64,000 bases of DNA, taken from positions 1-64,000 of the forward strand of contig JAJECX010000010.1 of assembly GCA_022821805.1 (NCBI GenBank), written 5' to 3'. A program made the translations under genes and the position numbers. The notes beneath the pieces are model-generated. The model ran no database searches. It saw only the letters and a program-made list of their open reading frames with translations, and had not been told where the DNA came from. Below, in pieces: positions 43,024-51,642 of this stretch; positions within the stretch are counted from its first letter, which is position 1, and each line of letters starts with the position of its first letter. This DNA is from Anaerolineae bacterium. GTDB taxonomy: Bacteria > Chloroflexota > Anaerolineae > Aggregatilineales > Phototrophicaceae.

Positions 43024-44316
43024 TTAGCCGGCCATATTGGCCGCCGCTTCGTCGAGCTGTTCCTGCAAGCGCGACATCGCCTCATCGAGCGTCAACTCGC
43101 CGGCGAAGTACTGCGCCAGACGGGTGTTGGACGAATCATAGTAGGCGAAAGCCAGCGGATGCGGATTCAGCGCGACCGCCTGCGCATGAAACTTCGGCAC
43201 TTCGTGGGCGAAGCCAGTCAGCGCCGCGGCCACCGCCGGGCTATCGGTCTGGAAGTCCACGCCCATCTCGATGACGGCTTGGTGCGCCGGGATGAAGAGC
43301 GCCCGCGCGACATACTCGCCATAAATCTCTGGCTGCAGCAAGTATTCCATCACCTTGGCCACGGCTTCCGGATGTTCGGTCTGGGCATAGCCGACGATGG
43401 CGGCGCCCCCGGCGACACCCGTGCTGCCGCCCGGTCCGTAGGGGTTGGGCGCGACAACCCAGTCGAAGGCATCGCCGATATCGGCGGCGAAGCGCCCGAT
43501 CTGCCAGCTGCCGCTGAAGTACATGACAGCCTCGACATTGATAAAGTAATCTTGGGCACCGGCGTATTGGCTGGTGCCCAGCCAAGTCTCGGCCGGGGAC
43601 TTGCCCGCGTCGATCAAATCTTTGAGGATCATGGCAAAGGCGCGGAAGCCTTCATCATCTTCCAGGTCGAAGTTGCCGTCTTCATCAAAGAAGTTTGCGC
43701 CGAGGCTCATTGCGGGACCGGCAAAGCGGTGGCCCTTGTTGTCGATCGCCATCGAATATTGCAAGCCCGTCGCGCTCGCAACCTCGTCCAGCGCCGCCAA
43801 CCAGTCGTCCCAGGTCGGCTCGTCCATGACATCGCTCGGGAAATCGACGCCCGCCTGTTCAAAGAGCGTCGCGTTGACGTAGGGGCCAGTGACGCTCAGT
43901 TGGTCGGCAAAACCATAGAGCCCATTATCATCGGGTCCTGTACGGAAGGCGCCGACGATGGCCGGATTGAAGTTGTCCTCAAAGAGCGACGGATCCTCCA
44001 TCAGCGGGCGTACATCCAGATAGAAGCCGGCCATACCGGCAAAGTCGGTGATTCGCGCCATGTCAGGCGCCTGCCCCGCTTCAACCTGTACGCGCAGTTG
44101 ATCGCGGACGGTCGTATAAGGAACGACATTCACCGCGATGGCGATGCCTGGATTCTCCTCGCTGAAACGATTGAGCAAATCCTCCAAGACCGCGCATTCG
44201 CTGCCATCTTGATAGCACATGAAGTCGAGTTCGACCATGTCCTGCGCCAGCGCCGTCGCGCCAAGCGTCAGCAGCAGCGCTGCAAGAATGAAAAGTGTTG
44301 CAAATCGTGTAATCAT
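43024..44316 (-). CDS. Sugar ABC transporter substrate-binding protein (family 1)
   Basis: A 430-residue family-1 binding protein with Sec leader MITRFATLFILAALLLTLGA and AQD cleavage region. ATG at 44316 follows GGGAGAG. The two cysteines in FMCYQDGSECAV are shared with its paralogue at 39319-40569. Middle blocks DEPTWDDWLAALDEVASATG and YFSGSWQIGRFAADIG are typical of the family. It is encoded after the ROK regulator and the isomerase-like gene, which points to a sugar ligand. Confidence 0.92.
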   Translation of the reverse strand: MITRFATLFILAALLLTLGATALAQDMVELDFMCYQDGSECAVLEDLLNRFSEENPGIAIAVNVVPYTTVRDQLRVQVEAGQAPDMARITDFAGMAGFYLDVRPLMEDPSLFEDNFNPAIVGAFRTGPDDNGLYGFADQLSVTGPYVNATLFEQAGVDFPSDVMDEPTWDDWLAALDEVASATGLQYSMAIDNKGHRFAGPAMSLGANFFDEDGNFDLEDDEGFRAFAMILKDLIDAGKSPAETWLGTSQYAGAQDYFINVEAVMYFSGSWQIGRFAADIGDAFDWVVAPNPYGPGGSTGVAGGAAIVGYAQTEHPEAVAKVMEYLLQPEIYGEYVARALFIPAHQAVIEMGVDFQTDSPAVAAALTGFAHEVPKFHAQAVALNPHPLAFAYYDSSNTRLAQYFAGELTLDEAMSRLQEQLDEAAANMAG

Positions 44317-44352
44317 GTGGATCTCTCCCTCAAAACGATTTTACGATACACT

Positions 44353-44369
44353 GCGGTCGCAACGACCGC
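44353..44369. promoter_or_regulatory. Perfect inverted repeat upstream of binding-protein gene
   Basis: GCGGTCG-CAA-CGACCGC is a perfect 7-base inverted repeat 37 bases upstream of the binding-protein start. A second inverted repeat, CGTCTG/CAGACG at 44382-44398, covers the stop of the isomerase-like gene. They may be a regulator site or a hairpin that separates the two messages. Confidence 0.4.
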
Positions 44370-44390
44370 CCCGCAAATATCGTCTGCGAT

Positions 44391-45731
44391 TCACAGACGT
44401 AAAACGGACAAACCCAAAATACGCGCCAGCGATTCCAGCGCGTCTTGATGATCGCCATAGGCGAGCGAGATATGATGCTCCAAGCCCTCGCGCATGATCG
44501 CATCCATCACTGCCGCCGCGCCCGAATCAAAGCGCAGCCTGCCACTCGTTCCGGTGAATGCGGGCGCCGCCTTCAGCATCTCGCCGCCGCCGATGACCAG
44601 CCGAAACTCGCCAGACGCCTCGCTAAGGCGCGCGAAGGTCACGCGGCCGGGCTTCATGGGAAACTGCATGAGCAATGGCTTCTGCCGGTTGGAATGAATA
44701 GTCGCTTGAGGCTGTACTTCAGGATCTGCCATCGACAACGGCGCCAAGCCACAGTGCCAGAGAACGGCTTCGTCCGCATCCGTATCGAATGCAACCAGGT
44801 CGCTGCCGAAAGCGGGCTCGCCACTGATCCACTGCAGGATGAGCTGGGTGATCGTGCCGTTGACATCGGCTTCGCAACTGCTCGGCGTCATGGCATCGCT
44901 GAGCAGGGACATCGCGCCGCAGGCGGAACAGCCGAGATCGGTGAAAAACTCGGGCCAGCAGCGCACTGCTATGCCGTTAAGGTTCTCTTCGCAGACCAAC
45001 TCATTCAGCGCGACATAGGCGCCTAGTGTACCGTTGGTCGCTTCGGGTTCCATTTCGGCGAACCGATCGAGTCGCTCGCTCAGGTCGGCAGCCAGGGCGT
45101 CGACTCGCGCCGATTCAGCTTGGCGGACGCGGGCGAAGAAACTGTCCAGTTCAAATTGGAGGACCTCAATTCCAAGCTGCGCTTTTAAGGCAGCGTGATT
45201 CACGCGGCAGGTGTCGAATCCCTCCGGATGCTCGCCCAGCCGGCCGATGCGCGTCTGCGCCAGGCGCTTCTTGACACGAGCGGCGATGGCGAAATCATCC
45301 AGCTTCTTGCGGGCAGCCACGTCGGCGGGCGGGGCATAGATGTAGTCATAGCCAAAGCCGGCGCGCCGCAAGCCATGCGCGGCCAGATTGATGCCGCAGA
45401 AGGAATTGATGCGCAGGCGTCCGCCGACCTGCGCCTCGGGCAGCGCCCACATCAGCAGCGGCGCATCGATCGTCTGCGCCAATTGCAAGGTCATGCTGCT
45501 ATCGGCGAAGGACGATTGCAGCATCAGGATCATGTCGATGTATCCGGCGGCCAGTTGGGCGATGCGGGCGTCGATGGCGTCGCCGTCCATGATCAGGTCC
45601 TGCGAGCCGATCACGTCGTACGTTTCCGTAATCGCGCTGTAGACTTGCGCCGTCATCTCGTTTGCCAGGTCTAGATCGAATGTCGGACGGGCTATTGCTA
45701 CGAAGCCGATGCGGATGTCTGCCTTTGTCAT
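44391..45731 (-). CDS. L-fucose/L-arabinose isomerase-like protein
   Basis: A 446-residue protein of the FucI/AraA-like fold. The N-terminal DIRIGFVAIARPTFDLDLAN and the segment LLMWALPEAQVGGRLRINSFCGINLAAHGLRR are typical for the family, as is CGAMSLLSDAMTPSSCEADVNGTITQLIL in the C-terminal domain with its glutamate and aspartate candidates for metal binding. ATG at 45731 follows AGGAAAGG. Such proteins interconvert aldoses and ketoses; many relatives are of unknown substrate. It lies between the ROK regulator and the binding protein. Confidence 0.86.
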   Translation of the reverse strand: MTKADIRIGFVAIARPTFDLDLANEMTAQVYSAITETYDVIGSQDLIMDGDAIDARIAQLAAGYIDMILMLQSSFADSSMTLQLAQTIDAPLLMWALPEAQVGGRLRINSFCGINLAAHGLRRAGFGYDYIYAPPADVAARKKLDDFAIAARVKKRLAQTRIGRLGEHPEGFDTCRVNHAALKAQLGIEVLQFELDSFFARVRQAESARVDALAADLSERLDRFAEMEPEATNGTLGAYVALNELVCEENLNGIAVRCWPEFFTDLGCSACGAMSLLSDAMTPSSCEADVNGTITQLILQWISGEPAFGSDLVAFDTDADEAVLWHCGLAPLSMADPEVQPQATIHSNRQKPLLMQFPMKPGRVTFARLSEASGEFRLVIGGGEMLKAAPAFTGTSGRLRFDSGAAAVMDAIMREGLEHHISLAYGDHQDALESLARILGLSVLRL

Positions 45732-45806
45732 ACCTTTCCTTGTCCACAGCGCTGGTACTGCCTGAAATTCCATGGCGCCATGCGCTTCGCGCAATCGTTT
45801 TCGAAA

Positions 45807-47042
45807 CTACTGACTGTGGGCTGGGCGATAGAAAAATCGATCGAGCGCCAATGCGGCTGCGCCGATCATGCCCGCCTCTTGCCCAAATCTCGTAACATGC
45901 AGGCGAAGATGGTCACCCAAGTTGGCGAATGCGTGCGTCCTGAGCGATTGCATCACCGCCGGCAAAATCAGGTCGCGCTCGTGGGTGAAGATGCCACCCA
46001 AGACAATGAGTTCCGGGTTGAAGACGTTAACCAGGTTCGCCAGCGCGATTCCGAAATAGCTCGCTCGTTCCGCCAGCAATCGCGCGCAGCGCTCGTCGCC
46101 TTCCAGCGCCGCGGCAAAGATCGTCTCCAGCGATAATCCGCTGCGCCGCGCCTTGCGCGCCAGGATGCCGGCCGGCTGCCGCGTCAGCAATTCGCTCGCG
46201 CCAGCGACAATCGCCGGTTCAGAGAATAACGTTTCCAGTGTGCGAGTCTCGCTGCCGCTTTCCCGGTTCAGCCAGAGTACAGTATGCCCGATCTCCCCAG
46301 CCCCAGCCGCGCCGCCGCGATAGATCTGTCCGTCAACGATCAAGCCAGCGCCGACGCCAATGCGCGCGTAAATGAAAGCCATAACCTTGCTATCAGTCGC
46401 TTGGCCCAGCAAGGCTTCGCCCAAAGCCATGACACGCACATTGTTCTCCACCTCTACCGGCAAACTGAGCTGGTCCTGCAGATAAGCGCGGATCGGCACG
46501 TTATGCCAATCCAGGTTTGGCGCGATGATGTTGACGCCGGTCCGCGGGTCGATCAGCCCGCTAGCGGCAACGCCCGCCCCCACCACACAAGAGCGGTCGA
46601 CAGCGCTGCGCTCTATCAAATCCTGCGCCACTTCCACCGTCTGATCCATAACGCTGCGCCAAGGCGTCTGCAAGCGATGCTCAAAGACTTCCTTTTGAAT
46701 GACCGCGCCGCGAAGATTGCACAAGGCAACAAACATGCGCCCGACATCGATATGAATGCCGATGGCATAACGAGCGTTCGGCGCCAGACGCAAGGCTTTC
46801 TGCGGGCGCCCCACGCTCGCCTGCCCGTTGCTGCGAATCTTGCCTTCCTCGACGATCAAACCTTGCGCCACCAATTCCGTCACCAAATTAGTTATCGTCG
46901 CCGTAGAGACGCCGAGCCAATTGGCGAGCGCCACCCGCGACACACTCTCCTTCTGCAAGAGGCGCTGCAAGATGGCGCTGATGTTGTGCTGTTTGATGCC
47001 GCTGCTGTTGATGCCGTAGGCGCTGGTCTGTATTTTGCGCAT
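45807..47042 (-). CDS. ROK family transcriptional regulator (NagC/XylR-like)
   Basis: A 411-residue repressor-type ROK protein. The N-terminal winged helix-turn-helix (residues 18-65: ISAILQRLLQKESVSRVALA, WLGVSTATITNLVTELVAQG) is followed by the sugar-kinase-like domain with GIHIDVGRMFVAL, VGAGVAASGLIDPRTG, IGVGAGLIVDGQIYRGGAAGAGEIGH. The cysteine-rich zinc motif normally after GEIGH is replaced by LWLNRESGSETRTLETL, without cysteine. It probably controls its own gene and the downstream isomerase and transporter, since an AT-rich palindrome overlaps its promoter. Confidence 0.92.
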   Translation of the reverse strand: MRKIQTSAYGINSSGIKQHNISAILQRLLQKESVSRVALANWLGVSTATITNLVTELVAQGLIVEEGKIRSNGQASVGRPQKALRLAPNARYAIGIHIDVGRMFVALCNLRGAVIQKEVFEHRLQTPWRSVMDQTVEVAQDLIERSAVDRSCVVGAGVAASGLIDPRTGVNIIAPNLDWHNVPIRAYLQDQLSLPVEVENNVRVMALGEALLGQATDSKVMAFIYARIGVGAGLIVDGQIYRGGAAGAGEIGHTVLWLNRESGSETRTLETLFSEPAIVAGASELLTRQPAGILARKARRSGLSLETIFAAALEGDERCARLLAERASYFGIALANLVNVFNPELIVLGGIFTHERDLILPAVMQSLRTHAFANLGDHLRLHVTRFGQEAGMIGAAALALDRFFYRPAHSQ

Positions 47043-47069
47043 AGGAAAGGCAGGAAAATTGTTTTACCA

Positions 47070-47085
47070 ATTTGATTAATTAAAT
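47070..47085. promoter_or_regulatory. Candidate ROK operator
   Basis: ATTT-G-ATTAAT-T-AAAT is a 16-base near-perfect AT-rich palindrome 28 bases upstream of the ROK start codon, at the predicted transcription start. NagC/XylR-type repressors bind AT-rich palindromes, so autorepression is likely. Confidence 0.5.
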
Positions 47086-47087
47086 AA

Positions 47088-47117
47088 ATTGTAGCGAAAC
47101 ATGATCGCGAATTTCAA
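47088..47117 (-). promoter_or_regulatory. Promoter of ROK-sugar operon
   Basis: Minus strand: -35 TTGAAA (47112-47117), 18-base spacer, -10 TACAAT (47088-47093). Transcription would begin near 47081, inside the palindrome at 47070-47085. The 315-base gap up to the aldehyde dehydrogenase holds no gene that I can support. Confidence 0.55.
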
Positions 47118-47357
47118 GTGATTAGCAAGATAACGGAGAGATTTGGTTAAATTGCACAATGAGACCGCTTTTCAGAAAACTGTCAATCGGGCAATTTTTG
47201 GGGGCCAAGTGTCGCTCCGACATTACCCGGTGTGCTTGATGGTGAAAAAGCATCAGCAATACCAGGTTGGCCATGTGAAAAAGCGATCTGAAGTCTATGG
47301 CACAGGCGGGCGACTTACAGAGTCGACCCTGCACGCACATAACAATATAAGGCAAGA

Positions 47358-48776
47358 TTACGACAAATTCAGCGTCATCAAGCGCAATTCGGTCATATCT
47401 TCAATGGCGTACTTGATGCCCTCGCGCCCGTAGCCCGACGCCTTGACACCGCCGTAAGGCATGTGGTCGACGCGAAAGGTAGAGACGTTGTTGATATGCA
47501 GCCCGCCTACTTCGACGCGCTCCCAGGCGTCCATGATGCGCAGAACATCATTGGTGAAGACGCCGGCTTGCAATCCGTAGGGGCTGTCGTTGATGATCGC
47601 CACCGCATCGTCCCAGCTCTCGTATGGGCTGACCGTGACAACCGGCGCGAAGACTTCTTCGCAATTCACGCGCATATCGGGCGCCGTTTCCGTCATCACC
47701 GTTGGCGGGAACATCGTACCCTCGCGCGCGCCGCCGACCAGCAGCGAGGCGCCTGCCTTTTGCGCCTCATTCACCCAGGCTTCCGCCCGCTCGGCATCGC
47801 GCAGGCTAATCATAGGTCCGATATCGACATCATGATCGCGCGGGTCGCCCACCTTCAGCGCCTTAACCTCATCCACGAAAAGGTCGGTGAAGTCTTCAAA
47901 GACATCGCGCTGTATCAGCAGGCGCTGCACCGAGATGCAATTCTGCCCGGCATTGGCGAAGGCGCCGGCCGCCGCTTGCCCGGCCGCATCGGCGAGATCG
48001 GCGTCCTTATGCACGATGACGCCAGCGTTGCCGCCCAATTCCAGCGTTACTTTCTTCTGGCCCGCTTTGCTTCTCAGCATCCAGCCGACGGCGCCGCTGC
48101 CGGTGAAGCTGATCATCGCCACGCGCGGGTCAGTCACCATCATTTCGCTTTCGGCTCCCCAAGCGTTCAACATGCTGAAGGCTTGCGGCGGGAAGCCGGC
48201 TTCCAGCACGATCTCCGCCAAAATTATCGTCGAGAGCGGCGTCTTCTCGGCTGGCTTGATGATGATGGGGTTGCCAGCCGCGATCGCGGGACCGATCTTG
48301 TGGCAAGCCAGATTGACCGGATAGTTGAAGGGTGTGATGCCCAGCACAGTCCCGATCGGCTGACGGCGCGTGAAGCCTTGTCGATTCTCGCCGGCTGCCG
48401 TCCAGTCGATGCTGAAGACCTCGCCGCCGATGCGCCGCGCTTCTTCAGTTGAAACCTTCAGCGTCTCCAGCGCGCGCGTCGTCTCGCCGATGGCGGTCTT
48501 GCGGTTCTTGCCGCCTTCCAGGATCATCGCCTCGACGACCTCGTCGAAGCGCTCGCGCAGCAGAGCCACCATGTTGCTCAAGATCTCCGAGCGTCGGTGG
48601 CTGGGCAACGCCCGCGTGATTTCGAAGCCGTCGGCAGCCGCCGCCATCGCGTCATCCATATCGGCGGCGCTCGCCATCGACACGCTGTCCACCAAGGTCC
48701 CGTCATAAGGAAAGCGCACTTCCAGCACATCATCGCTGCCGCGCCATTCGCCGCCGATCAAGTTCTTCCGTGTCAT
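47358..48776 (-). CDS. Aldehyde dehydrogenase family protein
   Basis: A 472-residue NAD(P)-dependent aldehyde dehydrogenase. ATG at 48776 follows AGGAGGG. Family motifs: PFNYPVNLACHKIGPAIAAGNPIIIKPAEKTPLS near residues 150-183, SFTGSGAVGWMLRSKAG, the catalytic glutamate in VTLELGGNA (about residue 243) and the catalytic cysteine in FANAGQNCISVQRL (about residue 277), then EEVFAPVVTV. It is most like the lactaldehyde/succinate-semialdehyde group, but the substrate cannot be fixed. It stands alone on this strand. Confidence 0.95.
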   Translation of the reverse strand: MTRKNLIGGEWRGSDDVLEVRFPYDGTLVDSVSMASAADMDDAMAAAADGFEITRALPSHRRSEILSNMVALLRERFDEVVEAMILEGGKNRKTAIGETTRALETLKVSTEEARRIGGEVFSIDWTAAGENRQGFTRRQPIGTVLGITPFNYPVNLACHKIGPAIAAGNPIIIKPAEKTPLSTIILAEIVLEAGFPPQAFSMLNAWGAESEMMVTDPRVAMISFTGSGAVGWMLRSKAGQKKVTLELGGNAGVIVHKDADLADAAGQAAAGAFANAGQNCISVQRLLIQRDVFEDFTDLFVDEVKALKVGDPRDHDVDIGPMISLRDAERAEAWVNEAQKAGASLLVGGAREGTMFPPTVMTETAPDMRVNCEEVFAPVVTVSPYESWDDAVAIINDSPYGLQAGVFTNDVLRIMDAWERVEVGGLHINNVSTFRVDHMPYGGVKASGYGREGIKYAIEDMTELRLMTLNLS

Positions 48777-48812
48777 GTGCGCCCTCCTGTCTTCGCCCTC
48801 AAAGCGCTGATT

Positions 48813-48841
48813 AGTATACCTGCTTCGAGGATGATTGTTCA
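48813..48841 (-). promoter_or_regulatory. Candidate promoter of aldehyde dehydrogenase gene
   Basis: Minus strand: -10 TATACT (48813-48818), 17-base spacer and a poor -35, TGAACA (48836-48841). Start codon 37 bases downstream. Confidence 0.4.
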
Positions 48842-49051
48842 GCGTCTCTTGGGCGCCGTTGGAGGGAGCATACGACGAGAATTGGCTGCCAAAGCGCTTC
48901 CAGTTAGGCGGTTTGCCCAATTCTGTTAAGGAAAATGATGGCATCTCGCATACATACGAGTGCCAAAGCAAATTTGAAAGGAGAACAGAATAATGACCCG
49001 GTACACGCTTCTCAGTATTGTACTCCTATGTTCATAGGAAAAGGCGTCAAC

Positions 49052-49816
49052 ATGACAAAGCATAAGCAAGATCCGAACAAGCGACCTGGTTTCATTTCCT
49101 TTGTTACTGGCTGGGCAGCTGCCTATCTTGTTGCATCCGTCGCGATGATGATCATGTATCCAGGAGACTCTCAGTTTTACACCTTGTATTCAGACCTGTG
49201 GACTCTGATATTCGTTGGCATAGTCGCCAGTTTGCAGTTCCTTTGGCTGCGGCGAAGCTGGGGAATCACTCTGCGTCTCTGGCTGCCGCTCGCGCTGCTC
49301 GGCGTCGTAGTCGGGGAGGCCATCTTCGAGTTATCCGCCGCGAATGTCGAGTATCCCTTTCCGCCTAAACTGTGGTCGAACTCACCCAACAGAATGCCCG
49401 AACCTGAGCATATCATGCAGCTAAAATACACTTTGTATAACGTATTCCGCTTCTTTCTACTCTGGTCGACTCCGCTCATTTTTCAATGGCTGGCGCTGCG
49501 TAAACGATTTGCCGGGCATGGCTTATGGCTATTGGCGGCTGTCGTCCATGCCCCGCTGTCCTTTTTTATAGCCGAACATGGGGGCATTGCGATGCATGCG
49601 CTGAAGTTTTGCGACAAGTTCACAGAGATATCGCTCATCCGCGACGCGCAGCCGCTGGGAAGCCTCTTCGCCTTATTCGACATGGCGATGCCTACGGCGA
49701 TCATGGGCATCGCGCTTTTTGAACTGTTCGCTAAAAGTTCCGCAACAGGGCATTTGCGAAGTCCAGTTAAGAATGAACATGCGCGGTTGGCAGCCGCGCG
49801 AAGCGAGGAGCATTAA
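49052..49816 (+). CDS. Integral membrane protein, unknown function
   Basis: A 254-residue membrane protein. Predicted helices are at about residues 16-37 (FVTGWAAAYLVASVAMMIMY), 49-66, 72-91, 135-152, 160-178 and 205-225. A basic tail follows. ATG at 49052 is used, with AAAGG upstream; the frame is open further up but shows no membrane or coding character there. I do not recognise the family. It is 5 bases upstream of a second small membrane gene, so the two probably act together. Confidence 0.75.
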   Translation: MTKHKQDPNKRPGFISFVTGWAAAYLVASVAMMIMYPGDSQFYTLYSDLWTLIFVGIVASLQFLWLRRSWGITLRLWLPLALLGVVVGEAIFELSAANVEYPFPPKLWSNSPNRMPEPEHIMQLKYTLYNVFRFFLLWSTPLIFQWLALRKRFAGHGLWLLAAVVHAPLSFFIAEHGGIAMHALKFCDKFTEISLIRDAQPLGSLFALFDMAMPTAIMGIALFELFAKSSATGHLRSPVKNEHARLAAARSEEH

Positions 49817-49821
49817 CCGCG

Positions 49822-50028
49822 ATGTACATGGTTCCGAACATCTTTACGATCAGCATCCCCATCATTTGGGTCGTCAGCATAGCGATGATTCTGCGCAGCC
49901 GCTTGGAACCGATACCCGCGCTGCTGTGGATAATGTGGAGTACACTCTGCCCGATTGTGGGCGGCCTAACCGCGATACTGTACTTCCGCCAGCGACGGAA
50001 GTCGGGGGACGCCGGCGGCCGGTCCTAA
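49822..50028 (+). CDS. Small membrane protein (PLDc_N-like)
   Basis: A 68-residue protein with two hydrophobic helices (residues 6-24 and 32-54) and a WIMWSTLCPIVGGLTAILYF segment that recalls PLDc_N-type small membrane proteins, which have no known enzymatic role. GAGGAG lies upstream of ATG 49822. It follows the larger membrane gene after 5 bases and ends before a strong terminator. Confidence 0.65.
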   Translation: MYMVPNIFTISIPIIWVVSIAMILRSRLEPIPALLWIMWSTLCPIVGGLTAILYFRQRRKSGDAGGRS

Positions 50029-50054
50029 GAACCCGAGCAGATAGCAGCCCACTT

Positions 50055-50084
50055 AAAGAGCGCGGCCGGTTTGTCGCGCTCTTT
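50055..50084 (+). terminator. Rho-independent terminator, convergent genes
   Basis: AAAGAGCGCG (50055-50064) pairs with CGCGCTCTTT (50075-50084), a perfect 10-base stem whose A-rich and T-rich edges allow use in both directions. It lies between the small membrane gene (plus) and the GH4 gene (minus). Confidence 0.7.
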
Positions 50085-50141
50085 GAATGCAGGTCTCAAT
50101 AGCAAGCAAAATGCAAAATCAAGCCTGAAGCCGGGCGCGCA

Positions 50142-51527
50142 TTAGTGATAAGCCGGCAGATAATCCCCATGCGCTTCGATCAACTCGTCCACCATCGACC
50201 AGATCTGGTCCAGCGTCAGTTCCGCCGCCGTGTGCGGGTCGAGCATGGCCGCGTGGTAGATATGCTCGCGCTTGCCCGTCAGCGCTGCCTCGACCGTCAG
50301 CGATTGCACATTGATATTGGTTTGCATCAGCGCGGCCAGATGCAGCGGGATCGCCCCGACGCGCGTCGGCTGAATCCCGTTGGCATCCACCAGGCAGGGC
50401 GCCTCCACGCAGCAGCCAGCGGGCAGGTTGTCGATGATGCCGTCGTTGGCGACATTGCCGTAGACCGTCCGCGCCTCGCCCGTCTCCATACTATGGATGA
50501 TCAGCGAGCCGTATTCGACGCTGCGCACGACCTTGTTCAAGCTGGTGATGCTGCGCACTGTCCACTCTTTGCCGTCGGTGCGCACATCGCGAAGCGCGTG
50601 CAGGATCTCTTCTCGTGATGGGATGCGCCCGTCGGCTTCCGCCTGTTCCAGCAGCTGCCAGCTGATGATGCCGGCTTTGCAGCGCTCGATATATTCGTCC
50701 AGCGGGATATTGAATTCGCTGATTAGTTCCGGGGCCCTATCCTTGATGAACCAAGGCACGTATTCGCTGAAATGTTCGCTGGATTCGGTCACGAAGTAAC
50801 CGAGCCGCTTGAGCATCTCGTAGCGCACGCGGTTATGGGGCGGCACTCGACCGTCCGCAAGCACTTGACGCAGAAGCGGGTAAAGGTCTTCGCCGCTGTC
50901 GCGCCGCTCGAACTTGAGATAGAAAGCCATGTGGTTGATGCCGGCGACCAGATAATTGACCTCATTGAAGGGAACGCCGATATCACGCGCAAGCTCGTGG
51001 GCGGTGCCGGGCACGCTATGGCAGAGTCCGACGGTGGCGATGTCGGTCGCCCGGCTCAGCGCCCACTGATTCATGCACATCGGATTGGCGTAGTTGATCA
51101 ACAGCGCATCGGGGCAAATCTCTTCCATATCGCGCGCGATATCGATGAGCACGGGAATCGTGCGCAAGCCGCGCATGATGCCGCCGATGCCCAGCGTATC
51201 GGCGATCGTCTGGCGCAAGCCGTATTTATTGGGGATCTCGAAGTCGATGACGGTGGCAGGTTCGTAACCGCCGACCTGGATCATGCTGATGACGTAGTCG
51301 GCGCCCTGCAGCGCCTCACGCCGATCGGTGGTGACTTCGACCGTCGGGTTGTTGCCCAGCGTATTGATGATATGCCCCGCCACCGCCTCCGATTGTTTCA
51401 GGCGTTTGGGATCAATGTCCATCAAGCAGATAGTCGCGTCCGCCAGCTCGGGATAGCTCCAGATATCGCCCATCAAATTCTTGGCGAAGACGGTACTGCC
51501 GGCGCCGATGAAGGTCACTTTGGTCAT
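50142..51527 (-). CDS. Glycoside hydrolase family 4 (alpha-galactosidase/alpha-glucosidase type)
   Basis: A 461-residue GH4 enzyme, which needs NAD+ and a divalent metal. The Rossmann motif GAGSTVFAKNLMGD is near residue 8, followed by LMDIDPKRL; INYANPM, the metal-binding CHSVPGT (C and H) and GINHMAFYL (asparagine and histidine) are all present. It resembles MelA/LplD-type enzymes. ATG at 51527 follows GAGGACGAG. No transporter gene is adjacent, so it probably serves sugars brought in by other systems of the window. Confidence 0.94.
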   Translation of the reverse strand: MTKVTFIGAGSTVFAKNLMGDIWSYPELADATICLMDIDPKRLKQSEAVAGHIINTLGNNPTVEVTTDRREALQGADYVISMIQVGGYEPATVIDFEIPNKYGLRQTIADTLGIGGIMRGLRTIPVLIDIARDMEEICPDALLINYANPMCMNQWALSRATDIATVGLCHSVPGTAHELARDIGVPFNEVNYLVAGINHMAFYLKFERRDSGEDLYPLLRQVLADGRVPPHNRVRYEMLKRLGYFVTESSEHFSEYVPWFIKDRAPELISEFNIPLDEYIERCKAGIISWQLLEQAEADGRIPSREEILHALRDVRTDGKEWTVRSITSLNKVVRSVEYGSLIIHSMETGEARTVYGNVANDGIIDNLPAGCCVEAPCLVDANGIQPTRVGAIPLHLAALMQTNINVQSLTVEAALTGKREHIYHAAMLDPHTAAELTLDQIWSMVDELIEAHGDYLPAYH

Positions 51528-51564
51528 AAACTCGTCCTCTGCTGTGGCGAACGAAGCTGATTTA

Positions 51565-51620
51565 ACCACAGAGAGGCGCGTAGACACAGCCCGACAGCGC
51601 AGAGGACACAAAGTTTTTTG
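51565..51620. repeat. Degenerate CACAGAG-type intergenic repeat
   Basis: A run beginning ACCACAGAGAGG and continuing through GACACAG to GAGGACACAAAG, similar to the tract at 3150-3185. It lies in the 115-base divergent gap between the GH4 and SLC13 genes. No function is known. Confidence 0.35.
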
Positions 51621-51630
51621 CGCCATAAGG

Positions 51631-51636
51631 TATACT
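51631..51636 (+). promoter_or_regulatory. -10 element placed for a leaderless SLC13 transcript
   Basis: TATACT lies 12 bases before the ATG at 51643, with only 6 bases between. Transcription from this box would start at about the A of the ATG, giving a leaderless mRNA. The -35 region is weak (ACAAAG). A start further upstream would provide a ribosome site only in the weak form ATAAGG. Confidence 0.4.
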
Positions 51637-51642
51637 GGCGTC

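Noticed and set aside
43018..44448. A 476-codon plus-strand open frame.
   Set aside because: It runs antisense to the binding protein at 43024-44316 and has a composition typical of such shadows.
47122..47433. Small open frames on both strands between ROK and aldehyde dehydrogenase genes.
   Set aside because: No motif, weak start signals and partial overlap with the dehydrogenase end.
47463..48452. A 329-codon plus-strand open frame.
   Set aside because: It is antisense to the aldehyde dehydrogenase, whose catalytic motifs are all in place.
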